Source of the DNA: Nepenthes gracilis
Taxonomy: Eukaryota; Streptophyta; Magnoliopsida; Caryophyllales; Nepenthaceae
Assembly (NCBI GenBank): GCA_033239525.1
Contig: BSYO01000014.1
Span: 14,058,021-14,122,020, forward strand
Length of the DNA stretch: 64,000 nucleotides
Reading direction: 5' to 3'
Position 1 is the first letter of the stretch. Each line of letters opens with the position of its first letter. The notes under the pieces were generated by a model. It ran no database searches, was not told where the DNA came from, and was given only the letters and a program-made list of their open reading frames with translations. Below, in pieces: positions 33,572 to 45,599 of this stretch. A program made the position numbers and the translations under genes.

Positions 33572-35104
33572 TTTATTCAAACCGGAGATTACAAGGTTTC
33601 TCTCAAAGAGCTATACATAGAAAAATTAAACAAAAAGTGTGGCTGCCCTACCTGCCTGAAGGCCCTATCCCCTCCAGGAAGTTGATCAAGTGCGAACTAT
33701 CTTCGATTTCATCATTACAAGGATCAAAAATCCCTGCAAAGACACCCGGAGCCGCGACGGAGACTATACGACAACATAGGCGTATGCTATCCCAAAACCT
33801 TGTGTCCAACACTCAAGCCATCTCCTCCGGAGAGAGCCAAACTAGTAAGCTAGCCTCAACACGGGCACACCGGTCTTGCAAGCTAATAATGAGGTCCCCA
33901 GCCGCCAATAGTTCATCCCTTAGCCGCTCGTTTTCCTATTTCAAGGCGGCAACCTCGCCCCTGCAATGTTGCTTAGCCGCTCGTTTGCACTCCTCTTGAG
34001 CCTGACAGGTGAGCTCGTCCCGTTGAGAAAGAGTGGTGTGGAGGTATCAAATTGCGTCTAGGATCTGCAAAGGAGAAAAAGGACGAGAAGCCCGTGAATC
34101 CTGGCAACGTGGGAACCATTGCACAGCGGAAGTTGGTAGACAAATTCCAAACTTGATGAGCAAAGAAGTCATACCTCAATGAAAGGCCCCTCCGTAGCGC
34201 TAGGCAAGTCTAGCACGGCTTCAGGATCGAACATGCTTGGGGGCTCCGGCCGCTCGACAGCCTCCTCTGTCCTGCTAGCCACAACCTCACCGGTTGGAGC
34301 TTCAGCAGCGATCTCCTTGAGCGCGTCCGGGCACCTGCATTCTGAGAGTCCAGGAGGCCAACGCAAAAGCCAAGCACCGCCAAAGAAGCTATCCACCAGC
34401 TGAGTCAAATCCCTTCCCAGAACCTTTCCTCTAACAAGGGAGCCAGGTCCTCCAGCCGGATCCGCGACCTCGGCTCGGCCTCCAGCTGCGCGTGGACAAT
34501 GTGCTCTTCTCGGAGTCGCACTCGAAACTACTTAAGCTTCTCCTGAAGAATAGCAATCCGGCACTGGGTTTACGAATTGATGTCGACTAGCTGCGATGAC
34601 CTCGCCTCCGCCTCCGACCATGCCTGCTTGAAGTAAGCTGCTCGCACCTGACTCTGCTAGGTGTCGGCAATGGTGGCCTGCACTCAGATCTCAATCTCCT
34701 CAATTGCCCGCTGGGCACAGTGGATCAATTGACTGGCTCCCTCAAGTTCCCAGCGCCAAAGGGAATTGGAAGCCCCTTCAGATTCAAAGCTTTGCGGACT
34801 CATAGAGGCCTCGTTGGCCCAAGGACTGAAGGCTCCAAGTGTAAACCTTCCGCTGCTGCTGTAGCAAGCCCCACCTCATCATGGTCTCGCAACCCTTGTT
34901 CTCCCCGTCACAACTCCTTGGTAGAGGGCTCAGACCTCGAAGAGGAACACAATCTTTCTAACGGTCTTGGTGCAACATCGTGCACCCAGTCTGCCATTAT
35001 CATGACCACAACCAAAGGAAAGCGGGAACGACTATAGACTCAGATTTTGCGTCTCCCAACAGCAAATGGATGCCCAAATTGGAGAAATCCTTGGCACTTA
35101 TATA
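33572..35104 (-). other. Candidate antisense transcription unit B of element 2
   Basis: On the strand opposite gag-pol a TATA box (TATATAAG, 35,104-35,097) is followed about 95 bp later by ATG codons near 35,003, a broken reading frame rich in Glu, Gln, Arg and Leu (coiled-coil-like) and, near 34,470-34,430, the peptide LEDLAPLLEERFWEGI. AATAAA on the same strand (33,577-33,572) would end it. Element 3 carries the related peptide LEEVAPLLRGRFQEGV in the same setting. Antisense extra ORFs are described for some Tat elements (Retand, Grande). Stops show this copy is dead. Confidence 0.55.
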
Positions 35105-35555
35105 TCCAAAACTTTTCCCAAAGAGATGGTGTCGCTTAACTAAGGAAAAGCGTTCCGCTGCCAAATGAAATCCCTCCATATGTCAACCGTCCGAAATGCC
35201 ACACCTTTTCAAGAAAGGAAATTATGATGCGATGGCCCTGTGGTTCCCGATGCATAAAATGTGCAAACATGACCTGGTTGACGTGCTTGCCATTGGCATT
35301 GTTTAGTCATCCAAGGCAACATACAAACAGTGCGAGCTCCCAAGAGGCTCCCACTAGACTATCCCGCCGATGGTCCAAGGACGGACTCGAGGAATGGACA
35401 CTAGCGAAGGTGACCAAAAGCAACTGGACACACAAAATAAGCAAGCGATCAAAGCATGTATCGCGGCAAGAGGGCCCTACGACCCTTGAGTCATACCGTT
35501 CGAGTAGTAGAGAGAAAATTCAATGACACAAGAGATAAAGGCAAAAGTTAACACT

Positions 35556-36256
35556 TTTATTCATTGAAATATTCTTTATAAAGTATAAGGCTTGTGTCAG
35601 TGTAAGTACAAAAGAAAAATAAATAAAGCAAGGTACAACAGGTAGTAGAAGAGCAACGCCGTCAAGAAGGCTCGGTCCTGAGCATAGATGCACACCTCGA
35701 GGAGTCACCTCATTTTGGTGGCATCTACCCCAGCGCCGATTCCTCCTCCCGGCGGGACGTAGTGGATGCCGATCCCTCGCGACCGGCGAGACATACTCCG
35801 CTGCAGCAAAGGAAAGGCATCCGTGAGGAGTTCCACCGGAGTCGCGACACACCCGCTTGGTGGCCCAATAGAACTCCAAGACTTGCCTCCTCTTTCAACC
35901 AACCCGGAGGACAACCAACCGCAAGGAGAGCCGGTGATGGCATGCTTTTGGGGGAACGGAGACCCTCGAATTAGCATGTTGGCCTCGCGACGCTCCTCTT
36001 GCAGTTGGGAACCCTAGCTAGACGGAGAAAAGGCACGTGACAAAGGCAACGTGGCCGAGCCACCCTCATAACGATGAGGAAATCTCCGCAAGAGGAGCAC
36101 GACGACAGGCTTCAAAAGTGGCTGCAAGTCTCCCATAGATCCATCCAATTCCCTTGCGGAACTCCACAGGGTGCAAGATGAGCCAAGGACTCCGCATTGC
36201 TTCACCAATGAAGGAATACGTTTGGGTTACCAAAGTTGGGAACCCTCCAATTTATA
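35556..36256 (-). other. Candidate antisense transcription unit A of element 2
   Basis: TATAAAT on the minus strand (36,256-36,250) and AATAAA (35,561-35,556) bracket about 0.7 kb. A short frame at 36,208-36,014 contains FPHRYEGGSATLP, similar to FPYCDEGGSVFGP at the matching place of element 3; a nucleotide core GAGGGTGGCTCGG is shared. Another open frame lies at 35,977-35,705. The product is unrecognised. Confidence 0.45.
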
Positions 36257-36536
36257 GCCGCACAGAAGGCCCAACGAGCTCCCAAAGGGGCACGCCACCC
36301 CATGGCGATTAATCGAAAAATAGGAAAGCTATTAATGCAGAGCCGATTCCCAGGCCGCGAATTTTTCTCTACAGAGCACCAAATTCCTACGGCACCTCTG
36401 AAAGGTTGCATATTCGCATGGGGAAGGAGCGACACTCCTGAGAATCGAAGACTAGTGCATCTCGAGAAGGCCACGCGAACCAACGGTGGGATCCACCTTT
36501 GACATGTCAGGCCTCCACAATGGGTTGTCCCCAGGT

Positions 36537-36545
36537 ATTGGGGGC
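36537..36545 (+). other. Polypurine tract of element 2
   Basis: ATTGGGGGC directly precedes the 3' LTR. Element 3 has CATGGGGGC at the same place. This is the expected plus-strand priming site. Confidence 0.65.
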
Positions 36546-37474
36546 TAGTAATAAGTCTAATATGAATCTGAGCCAGAACCAATGAAGCCCAGCTGAGAGA
36601 AAGATAGGCCTGACCAACAAATGGACCTAACCCGACAGCGGCACCCTAAGAGATTTGGGCGCGAGGCCCCTGGGAACCCCTAACACGCACCCGATCAGCT
36701 TCGCCCGCGCTTTTACAAAGGCAACCACAGACTGCTAGCGCCGGAAGCACCAACTCAGGGAATGTCAGTTAATAAGAGGTAAGGTCAATGCTGCCGAGTC
36801 ACAACACACGCCGCCCCAACAGCTACTCAACAAATCCCGCACAAAGTCAAACAAGTATGTAGTGGTTACGCCAGACAACGGTCTCCCCACTATCACAAGG
36901 CGACAATTGACACCGTTGGCCACTGTTAGCGCTTAATCGCCTGCAAATCTCAACAAGCCATTTATCAAAAATCTTGGCTCTGAAGAGCCTCCCTAAAGGA
37001 GCCTACAAATACCTTCTCCATCAGCTGAGAAGGGGAACCAAATTTCCACTTCCACAAACGGCCTAAGCGGTGATCTGAGATCGAAATTTTGATCTGAGCA
37101 CCCAGCGCTTAGAGCAACGGGGAGAAAGAACCAGCTTTCTTCCTTCGAACCACCGCCACACTACGGCAACGATAGTGAGCCACTCTTGGCAATGCAATTC
37201 AAGCATCCCGCAGAGTCCCCGCATTCCTACATTTTCATCACGTTTATTTCCAAGTGTGTATCTTTTCGTTTCCAGGGAAAGATTTCTAATTTTAGCGTCG
37301 GAGTGATTTACGGTGGGATAACTTTCTGCCATCCTTTAACCTTTTATTTGTAGTTTGTGGTACACAGGGGTCAGATTTGGAGATGTAGAGATCAGACCCA
37401 TTCGTGATCCGACCCAACCGAGAAATCTGAAGGTTCCCTAATCCGCACGAGAACCTGGACCTAGGGACGCAGCA
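36546..37474 (+). repeat. 3' LTR of element 2
   Basis: It starts TAGTAATAAGTC after the polypurine tract and ends GGGACGCAGCA. It aligns with the 5' LTR over its full length, with mostly C/T and G/A differences. It ends about 270 bp from the stop codon of the PPR gene. Confidence 0.85.
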
Positions 37475-37595
37475 CAAGTAAATCTGTCAAATAATTTATC
37501 GATAAATATCTTTCATCATATTTTGAATAATTAAAAATTTACTAATTTTTAATAAATATTAACTAGTTAAAATATTCCCAACCCCAATCAATTGA

Positions 37596-37620
37596 TTTTT
37601 TTTTTTTTTTGGGGGGGGGG
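37596..37620 (+). repeat. Homopolymer junction T15-G10
   Basis: Fifteen T directly followed by ten G lie between the element 2 LTR and the PPR gene. On the minus strand this is C10-A15, about 120-150 bp past the PPR stop codon. Confidence 0.9.
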
Positions 37621-37742
37621 AGTAAAGAAATAAATGAAAATTTTATCCAATCGGGTGCATGAATAGTATTTTTGCCCAAAAAATATGCCAGCACTCTGAT
37701 CAGAAGCTAACTCTTCCGGAAAAAGGCATTGTCTATGAAGAA

Positions 37743-39644
37743 TTACCAGTAATCGCCGCAAGAACACGAGCCATTCATAAAGTGGTGAAACCGATTACGA
37801 TCCCTCACGATAATCCTGCGTCCAGTGATTCTGGAGATCAACTTCGTCGCCTCATGACAATCTGAACAAACCCTCAGGTTCTTCACAATCTTGATCGTAG
37901 CGCCTGGCCGTGTGCTGATTAGCCCAAATGCAATAGCAAGTTTCTCACTGTGAACTTCGAGCGATTGCTCCTTCTCTCTCTCCCCAATGTCATGCAACAC
38001 AATCTCCCTTTGTGGGGCGTAACCATGAGCCTTAAGCCACCGATTAATCTCCTCTAACATCCTATAGATTTCTCCGCTCTTCGGGTTACTTGAATCTCCA
38101 GCAAGGAATTCATATACCTTGTTATCTACCTCAATTGAGCTACAACCAGGCTCTTTCTGTATCCCACTGCCCTTCATCATTGATCTCACTTTTGCTACGC
38201 CGTCCCAATTGCCTGCTGCTGCGTACATGTTGGAAAGAAGAACGTAAGTTCCTGAATTTGCTAGATTTTTGCTAACAAGAAACTCTGCTATCTCCTCCCC
38301 CAAAGTAATGTTGCCATGAAGTTTGCAAGCACCAAGCAATGTTCCCCAAAGGACAGGGTCGGGCGCTATTGCCATGTTCTTCACGAGGGCATATGCTTCC
38401 TGCAAATGCCCGGCTCGTCCGAGGAGATTCACCATGCAGCCGTAATGCTCAATCTTTGGTTCGATATTGTAAAGATCGCTCATCAGATTGAAATATTCCC
38501 TTCCTTCGGTTACTAAACCTGCATTAGCACAAGCATTTAAGACGCCAATAAAGGTGATATCAGTAGGGTGAATTCCCCTGTTGCGCATTTCATCGAACAG
38601 CTGCAGAGCACCTTTACTAAAGCCATGCATAGCATAGCCGACGATCATTGAGTTCCATGCCACGACGTCCTTAGCATTGATGTTTTGGAAGACCAACCGT
38701 GCGTCCTCTAAACTACCGCATTTACTGTACATATCAACAAGAGCAGTGCTCAAGTGAACATTGATTTGAATTCCATTATTTACAAGGTAAGAATGAAGCC
38801 ATCTACCCAACTCAAGAGCTCCAATTTGCCCACAAGCAGATAATACAGAGAGCACAGTAACTTCGTTAGGCATCACACCGGCCTCCAACATTTGCCTAAA
38901 AAGTCCCAAAGACTTATTAGGCCTGCCATGCTGAGTAAACCCATCAATCATCACATTCCAACACACAACATCTTTGTCAGTCATTTCATCAAACAACGCG
39001 CACGCATCATCAAGATCCCCATGCTTCGCATAGCAAGTCAGCATCGCAGTCCAGGAAACCAAACTCCTTTCAGGCATTGTATCGAACAACTTTCGTGCAG
39101 ATCGCACATCGCCGCCTCTAGCATAAACTTCTAGAAGTCCCGTCCTCACATACAAATCCTCACCAAACCCGAATCTTATCGCCTGTGAATGAAGAACCAT
39201 TCCGGGTTCAAGCGAGCAAGATTTCGATAGTGAAGAAAATGTGAAGGCATTGGGTTGAACGCCATTCTCCAGCATATTCGCGTATAAATGGACGGCCTGT
39301 CGGTGGAGGCCGTGGACGGCATGACCGTGAATGATGGCGGTGTAAAAGAAGACATTTGGGCTGTCGATGTGAGAGAAGAGGGCGATGGAGTGGTCGAGGC
39401 GGCCGAGGGAAGAGTATGACTTTTGAAGCTTGAAGTTTAAGATGGGGTGGTTTTCGTGGCCATGGCGGATGATAACGGCGTGGATTTGGAGAAGTTGGGA
39501 GATGGTTCTGGATTTGTCTATCAGCAAAGCGAGTCTGTCCGGTTGTTGGAGGTTGCAAGAGAATGGGGATGGGGAGCCGGATAACCGCTTGGCGGGTGGC
39601 GTTGAAGGCGGTGCTTGGGTGGTGAAGAAAGGAGCAGATGACAT
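37743..39644 (-). CDS. ELI1: DYW-type PPR protein, ELI1-like chloroplast RNA-editing factor
   Basis: Single-exon ORF of 633 residues, the same size as Arabidopsis ELI1 as I recall it (about 632). PLS-class PPR proteins bind organelle transcripts and their DYW domain deaminates target cytidines. A Ser/Pro-rich N-terminus (about 1-40) suits a transit peptide. Then comes LLIDKSRTISQLLQIHAVI, a run of P, L and S repeats (about 65-430, e.g. SWTAMLTCYAKHGDLDDACALF and TALVDMYSKCGSLEDARLVF), the E/E+ region (about 435-535) and a complete DYW domain. The deaminase signature is intact: HSEKLA (His 565, Glu 567), CSDC (593, 596) and CSCGDYW at the very end. No frameshift or stop. Family and DYW class are certain; ELI1 orthology is likely from motif-by-motif likeness. 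Confidence 0.92.
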   Translation of the reverse strand: MSSAPFFTTQAPPSTPPAKRLSGSPSPFSCNLQQPDRLALLIDKSRTISQLLQIHAVIIRHGHENHPILNFKLQKSYSSLGRLDHSIALFSHIDSPNVFFYTAIIHGHAVHGLHRQAVHLYANMLENGVQPNAFTFSSLSKSCSLEPGMVLHSQAIRFGFGEDLYVRTGLLEVYARGGDVRSARKLFDTMPERSLVSWTAMLTCYAKHGDLDDACALFDEMTDKDVVCWNVMIDGFTQHGRPNKSLGLFRQMLEAGVMPNEVTVLSVLSACGQIGALELGRWLHSYLVNNGIQINVHLSTALVDMYSKCGSLEDARLVFQNINAKDVVAWNSMIVGYAMHGFSKGALQLFDEMRNRGIHPTDITFIGVLNACANAGLVTEGREYFNLMSDLYNIEPKIEHYGCMVNLLGRAGHLQEAYALVKNMAIAPDPVLWGTLLGACKLHGNITLGEEIAEFLVSKNLANSGTYVLLSNMYAAAGNWDGVAKVRSMMKGSGIQKEPGCSSIEVDNKVYEFLAGDSSNPKSGEIYRMLEEINRWLKAHGYAPQREIVLHDIGEREKEQSLEVHSEKLAIAFGLISTRPGATIKIVKNLRVCSDCHEATKLISRITGRRIIVRDRNRFHHFMNGSCSCGDYW

Positions 39645-41152
39645 GGCGTTAATTTACCTTTAATCAGAACTTTGGCGCCATTTGAGTTTAACCAACTACT
39701 GTAACGACGATAGGAAATATAAACATTATTAAAATAATTATTAAATAATTTTGTTATAATATTAATATTTATTAATATAAAAATTAAAAAATATATTTAT
39801 AATTTAAATACCATCGTATCTAATATCAGAGCGCCTTTCTACCCATAATTTATTTTTTTATAGATGACTCAACCTATTGATATATAGGTCCATAAATCAT
39901 AAACTTATGAAGAAGAATGAATTAATCGAATTGTTAAAGTCAAATTAGAAAAAAATCTAGCTAAATGACCGAATTATCGAATAGTAAAATGATCGAACTG
40001 TTAGTAATATGAAAAAATAAAGTATCAACTGGCCTGATAGTTAATAAATTTAGACGGTCAATCATGATAGATGATTACATAAACCAATGAATAAATGATT
40101 AGGTCAAGTAAGCAGTTAATGTGCCAAATGGACAAGTATTAAATTTTAAACTTACACAACGGTTAGATCATTCAATTCACAACTAATATAATATTATAAT
40201 TTATACACAATTATACATTTTTAGGAATTATATATTGATTAATAATAAAATTATAAATATGTCTATTTATCCTGAATAGAGGGAGAAATGGGAGATTATC
40301 CTCAAAAGCAAATACAAAACTCAAACCCTCTAAATATTTATAAATTCTTAAAAATTATGAAGCCAAACTCTTTAATATCTACTCTTTTATCATTATCATT
40401 TTATTATCTTTCTATTTTAAAGAATATTTTTTTACTAAAATAATGAAAAATATTTTAATAAATAAGTCATGTATCTTTTAATTTCTTATTAAATGTTATA
40501 GTGTGTATAATTTAAATTTAATAGTTTAAATATTTAATCTAATTTTATTTAAATAATTATTCAGATCCAAAATATGTACCAAAATGGATAATAAAAAAAT
40601 CTAATAGAAAGCCAATTAAAAAAAAGCATAATTTTTTCACGAATTTTACAGGAGCATAGAGGCCATTCATTATGTATAAGTTCTATACATCTTCTAATAT
40701 TTTTTAAATAACATTTTAAAAAGAAATATAACTTATACCTTTTTTATTTTAAAGGCTTCTTAAAAATAGGATTTTTTTTTCTAATTAATTTGAGTTTTTT
40801 AACATGTTCTAATTTAAAAGAAATTTCAAAATACCTTTGAAATAATAGCAACAAAAATTACAGATTATAAAATTTTTCCCCTCAAATATAAAAAAAAAAA
40901 TACTAGAAACGTGAAAGACTGAAACTGAGTGCGCCTTGGAATCCTGCATTCTGCATTGAAGCAAATTTTTTTCCTTTTTGACTTTTTTAAATAAAATTTG
41001 TATTAAAAAAACTAAAAATATGTATACAAGATCTTAGTTTTTGAAGTTGAAACCCCGAGCTCTTTGGCAAGCATCGAGGTTGAATTTTAATTATATGCCA
41101 TCATAAAATTTTGATAATTTTCAATTAAAAATATTTTAAACACATTTAATAT
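39645..41152. other. AT-rich intergenic DNA, PPR promoter side
   Basis: No ORF of note. The PPR promoter should lie in the first few hundred bases. Loosely repeated GACCGAATTATCGAA and GATCGAACTG words occur at 39,940-40,160. The rest is A/T-rich with homopolymer runs. Confidence 0.55.
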
Positions 41153-42235
41153 TAATGAGTCTAGTAATACCATGGATTGATTTAATTTCACACCCAACCA
41201 TTAGTGCGATAAGGGACCCAACAAGTAACAGACGAAATCTCAAAAAGGAAATCAATCTGACCCAACCCACAGACCATTGCAGCAACTAAGATGAGACTTA
41301 GGGAATAATTGGCCAAAGGGATAAACGTCAATTGCCTAACCGGCGACGCAATCAGATGAACCAATCCAGAAGGCTCTCGAGCAAGCCGCCAACAAAGCGA
41401 ATAGAGCATGCGCCTGCGACGATTAAAATACGCACATGCAGAGCGTCACCTAAAACTATCCGACTATTGGATCGGGGGGACCACTTATGGCCTCCTCACC
41501 ATAGCAAGGCAACGCTTGCTAAAGACGATTTCTATCAACGCCCTAACGGTTAACAAAGTCAAAAACAACACTTACCGCAGACCTTAGCGTCAAATCTTCC
41601 TCCACAAAATATTACAAATTCTCATCGCTACCACAAAGCGAGGGGATCCTTCTCCGGCATCATCGGAGAGCCCCGCTAAAACCCACAAAGCCCTCTTCCA
41701 ACCAAGAATAAACCTTTGACCCCCAAAAGGATAGAGGGAGAACCAAGTTATCCCCCTTGAATACAACATTCTTCCTCTTTGCCAGTAGTGAGCCACTTAT
41801 CATGTGTATTATAGTGAGCCACTCCTCTGAGTGCACCTCTAGTAAGCTGCTTACCAAATGCACTTCTAGTTGGCCACTCATCGTGTGCACCCCTAATAAG
41901 CCACTCATCGAATGCAATATTAGTGAACTATCGACTGCGTGTAACTAAACAGGAGTACAAGCCTCAATCTCTCTAAATCGCCCTCCGTCGGGGGCATAAC
42001 AAGAGTTTCATCCTCCTCTCACATCCTCCACTTACATGCAATTTTGTATTTTTTCATACCCTTCTTACATCTTTTTATCTTTTAGGAAAGAATTTTGAGT
42101 TGAGTATTAAATGACAAATCGGAGAATGAATCCCATCAATCTCTGACTTCTTATTTATAATTTGTGGTGTGCAAGTTTCAGGTTAGCAGAGATTGAGATT
42201 GAACCCGCTTCAACTCGACACTTGGTGAAAAATCA
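41153..42235 (+). repeat. 5' LTR of element 3, 3' end lost
   Basis: It aligns with 46,702-47,755 (shared GGGACCCAACAAGTAAC- and GGGCCAAAGGGATAAACGTC-like words). Similarity stops after GTGAAAAATCA at 42,235, whereas the other LTR runs on for about 80 bp. The terminal U5 part, primer-binding site and gag start are therefore missing. Confidence 0.82.
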
Positions 42236-42961
42236 CGCACGGCAGCAGCTTCTGGGAAGCTCCACGCTCGCCCAACATATGTATAAATACAAAATCGAAG
42301 CCATACGTTACAATAAAATCAAGCAAACATGATATTTGTCTTATTAATCAGGAGAAATATGCTTTATTTATATATAACGTGGACAAATGTATTTTTAGGG
42401 CAAAAATATAATTTTAGAGATACTAAAAGGCTATAAAAACAAAAGATAATGTTCAAAGTACACTTGACTAAACTCGATGTATAGTTATTTTTACTCAATT
42501 GGATTAAAACGGGTGAATTTCCTCTTCTTCCCCTCCGCGAAACCCTCGCGTTCTGCCTCCTCTCTCTTCGTTCTGTACACTGTCGGCTCCAGCTCCCCTT
42601 CCTTTCCCTAAAACACTAAATTTCCCCAATTTAAAAGAGAGGGGAGGGAGGTCACGTGAGGAGGGGGTGTGCCCAGCACCCCTCCTTTCCCCCGCTTTTC
42701 CAATTTTGCTTCTATGTTTTCCTTCCGCTTCTACGTTTTCCTCTTCATTATTATTATTATTATTATTCTTTAAATTATAAAAATCCAAATCGATATCCAG
42801 GCAACTGAACGGCACACTTCGAACACCGGCCCATCAGATCCAATTATTCTCCAAAATTTTATAACATTTAATTAATTTTTGTCGCGCCTGAATTATCCAA
42901 AATTATTAAAAATAACAAATAATTATAATTTTATCAGATAAAAATATTTCGGGATGTTATA
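42236..42961 (-). repeat. Foreign LTR-like insert in element 3
   Basis: On the minus strand it begins TATAACATCCCGAAATATTTT, close to the TGTAACATCCCGA start of many chromovirus-type LTRs. It contains a (TTA)n microsatellite (about 42,747-42,770) and a CACGTGACCTCC stretch. It sits exactly where the 5' LTR of element 3 breaks off. I found no target duplication, so replacement during recombination is as likely as insertion. The ORF at 42,815-42,504 with a poly-Asn run is only the microsatellite translated. Confidence 0.45.
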
Positions 42962-43424
42962 GAACGATAGATAGAAGGCCTTCCTAGTGTCGCACTTCAG
43001 CTCTAGCTCCCATTGGCACCAACATCTGTCAGATGGGAAGTAACAACTGAAAAGTCCGATGTTATCAGCTAGATTGCTTGCCAAATGAGACATATTCCAA
43101 TTCGAAGCCGAGATCCTAGCTCCGGGAGGTGCTGAAGAGGATGCCCTTGTGGCCTCTGTGGATCCAACGATTCTTTCAACCCCAAAAGCCTTTGACACCG
43201 GGGGCTCAAAGCGAGACCTCGCAACGGCTTTAGTAGCATGCTCAAATCCTCTTGACACCTGGGCCCTAGCAGCTCGCATGGTCCAGACGACGGTGGTTAA
43301 ACAACAAAAGGTTAATGCCAAGGCTGACATCGCATGACATACGACAACAGTTAAAGCAAAGTTGGGCAAGAGAGCTCAGCACACAAGAAAAATGAAGCAA
43401 CAACGATCAACATCGTTAGATCAT

Positions 43425-44501
43425 TTTATTAAAGGCTACATTGTACATTGACAGTGTCCGATAGATTAAGAACAAAGCAAAAGAGCTACATCTACTTACA
43501 AGGCTACCGGAATGATCACCTCCCCGAATAGCGTAGTCCGTCCTCTGAAAAAATAATAAGGTCTTCCTGGCATCTGGCTCTGGCGTTCCTCATATCAACA
43601 TAACTAGCAGGGAAGTCTGGAGCAGCCTGGGAGACTATAGGCTGGCCTAGGTGGACACCCTCTTGAAATCGCCCCCTCAACAAAGGGGCCACCTCCTCTA
43701 GATGGAGTTTGGACATTAGCTCCCTCTCCCATCCAGTACTCGCGCCCATCTGGACAAGGATTCGCTATTAACTCACCTGAGACTCGTCCTCGAATGTAGC
43801 AATTCGAGCCAGGGCCTAGGTGTGGACGTTCGAGAGCCCTTCTGCTCTGGCCTCAGACTTAGATAGAGTCTGGTTGAGGTAATTGGCTCGCTTCTCACTT
43901 TGAAACGCCTTGCCAACGGCAGTATTGACTATCCGCTCCATCTCCTCTCCGTTGATGTGGTCTCGTAGGAGGTAGGCAACTTCCTGCTCTAGGAAGTGGA
44001 TGTTCTCCTCCAACTTGTGGAGCATCCCATATAACAACCAAAGAGAGGAATAGGCCAGTTAGGCGAAAGAGCCACTGAGAAGTACAACCACGAAGGGTGA
44101 GAGTTTGCAGAATCTTACCTCGTGACCAGGAGACAAGAAGATCCGATAAACTCAATATCAGGAGGTACCCCCAAAACCTCCTAGTGCCCTCGACAAGGGG
44201 CACTCTAGCAATGCTCAGCGCCACCAGCAACGATACTCTATGAGATAGCGACTCCAATCCCTTCCGACGATCGGTCATTGTCGCTACTCCCCTTTGTCGA
44301 AGACATAGAGGCGGAATAAGGCGACACCTCCAACAAGGAAGCGAAAATGATGGGGACACCGATAGTATCATGATGAGCCATGTGTGAAAGTGCCGAAAAG
44401 AATGGCAAAGTAAAGCCAGAAATGCTCGCAGAGAAAGAAACAAAGGCACGCACAGAGAAAAACAAACGATGAAAGAAAGGGATTGGTACAGCATTTATAT
44501 A
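43425..44501 (-). other. Candidate antisense transcription unit B of element 3
   Basis: TATATAAAT on the minus strand (44,501-44,493), ATG about 115 bp later (44,381; MAHHDTIGVPIIFASLL), then broken frames including a coiled-coil-like stretch (44,037-43,816: HKLEENIHFLEQEVAYLL and the following SEKRANYLNQTLSKSEARAE) and 43,749-43,516 with LEEVAPLLRGRFQEGV. AATAAA lies at 43,430-43,425. Layout and the LAPLL-type peptide match unit B of element 2. It is interrupted by stops. Protein function unknown; no domain recognised with confidence. Confidence 0.55.
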
Positions 44502-45599
44502 GCCAATCCCCGTGAAACTGAAGGGCCTTGTCACCATAATGATAGTGACACGTGCCCTCATCTCAACGCACTACAACACATCCTATCCCATGCGTCATTA
44601 TAAACCATTATGGCGGTTGTCGTATCGCCTTCGCAATCAAAGCACTTAGACCCTTTGATTGACGCGACGGCTACGCGATCCCCAAAGGTGGCTCCTAGAT
44701 GCGCCAATATCAACTTGTTAGCTAGTAGGTGACAGTTCTGGAAAGCATCACCTCGGGAGTACCACGTGGCGATGACACTCAGCCCAGGCGACCTTGAACT
44801 TGGGTCCCCAGGCACCTCCTCTGCCAAGCGCTGAGACGGGGCCGAAGGCTAACCCGAGGCCGAGGTGTCCAAGGCTCCTCTCGTCATGGTGACGAAGATC
44901 CAAACTGCAGAGGATGGAAGAATGAAGTACTCTCATGAGCCACAGTGTGCAGGGATACTCGAGTCACCCGGCAAGGGTGGCCCCAGCGTTTCGGGAAGTC
45001 AAAAGACCAATTTGAAGACTCCGAGCCTCCAAAAAGATTACCCCTTAGTAGAGGCTGATAGGGAGAACCGCAAACTAGCCGAAACTTGGCCTTCGATTTC
45101 CCCAACCTTGGCCACATGTTTGACAGGCCAGTAAACCATTTCCAGCTCTCTCGGGGCACGTCCCCGAGCAACACGATTCGATCTAGAATCTCTAAGAACT
45201 CCTGAGATCCTGTCTTACTCTCAGATAGACCTTGGTCAAGGGAGCCAACCCCCTACTGACCCCAAAGCACCTCGACGGCACTCCATTGCCCCAAAGATAG
45301 CTCTCGCCCGAAGGTCACGAATGACTTCACCATCCAGGCAAGCGAGGCGCTCCCAGGCCGGCGTCTCCCTGGGTGTGGTCAGACAACCATATTTGACTTG
45401 GGAGATCACCGCACATCCAATCCGACCAGCCGTCCCCTAACCAAGCGTTAAGGCAGACCATCGCACATCCGATCCCCAGAAATTAAACCACCAAGTCGGC
45501 GGACAACCAACAGGTCACAACTACATGAAAGCATTCTGGCCATGCAAAAATCATGTAACAAAGTTAGAAGACAGAAGGCAAGCGAAAAAGCAAAGTTAC

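Larger units (their letters stand above)
26568..37474 (+). mobile_element. Ty3/gypsy Tat-lineage retrotransposon, old full-length copy (element 2)
   Basis: The order is 5' LTR (26,568-27,526), decayed primer-binding site, gag-pol remnant (27,596-32,612), 83-bp tandem repeats, an antisense-unit region (33.5-36.3 kb), polypurine tract (36,537-36,545) and 3' LTR (36,546-37,474). LTRs aligned by eye over about 210 bp differ at roughly one base in five to six, almost all transitions, so the insertion is old. Flanking words are CTAGT before and CAAGT after, or ATATC and CAAGT depending on the chosen LTR start, so the target duplication is unresolved. The 3.9 kb between integrase and the 3' LTR is typical of Tat elements with extra ORFs. 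Confidence 0.9.

Noticed and set aside
26563..37479. CTAGT/CAAGT as target duplication of element 2
   Set aside because: Only four of five bases match, and it needs an LTR start that differs from the one supported by element 3. Left unresolved.
42504..42815. Minus ORF with poly-Asn and acidic tail
   Set aside because: The Asn run is a TTA microsatellite translated; the rest is LTR-like DNA.
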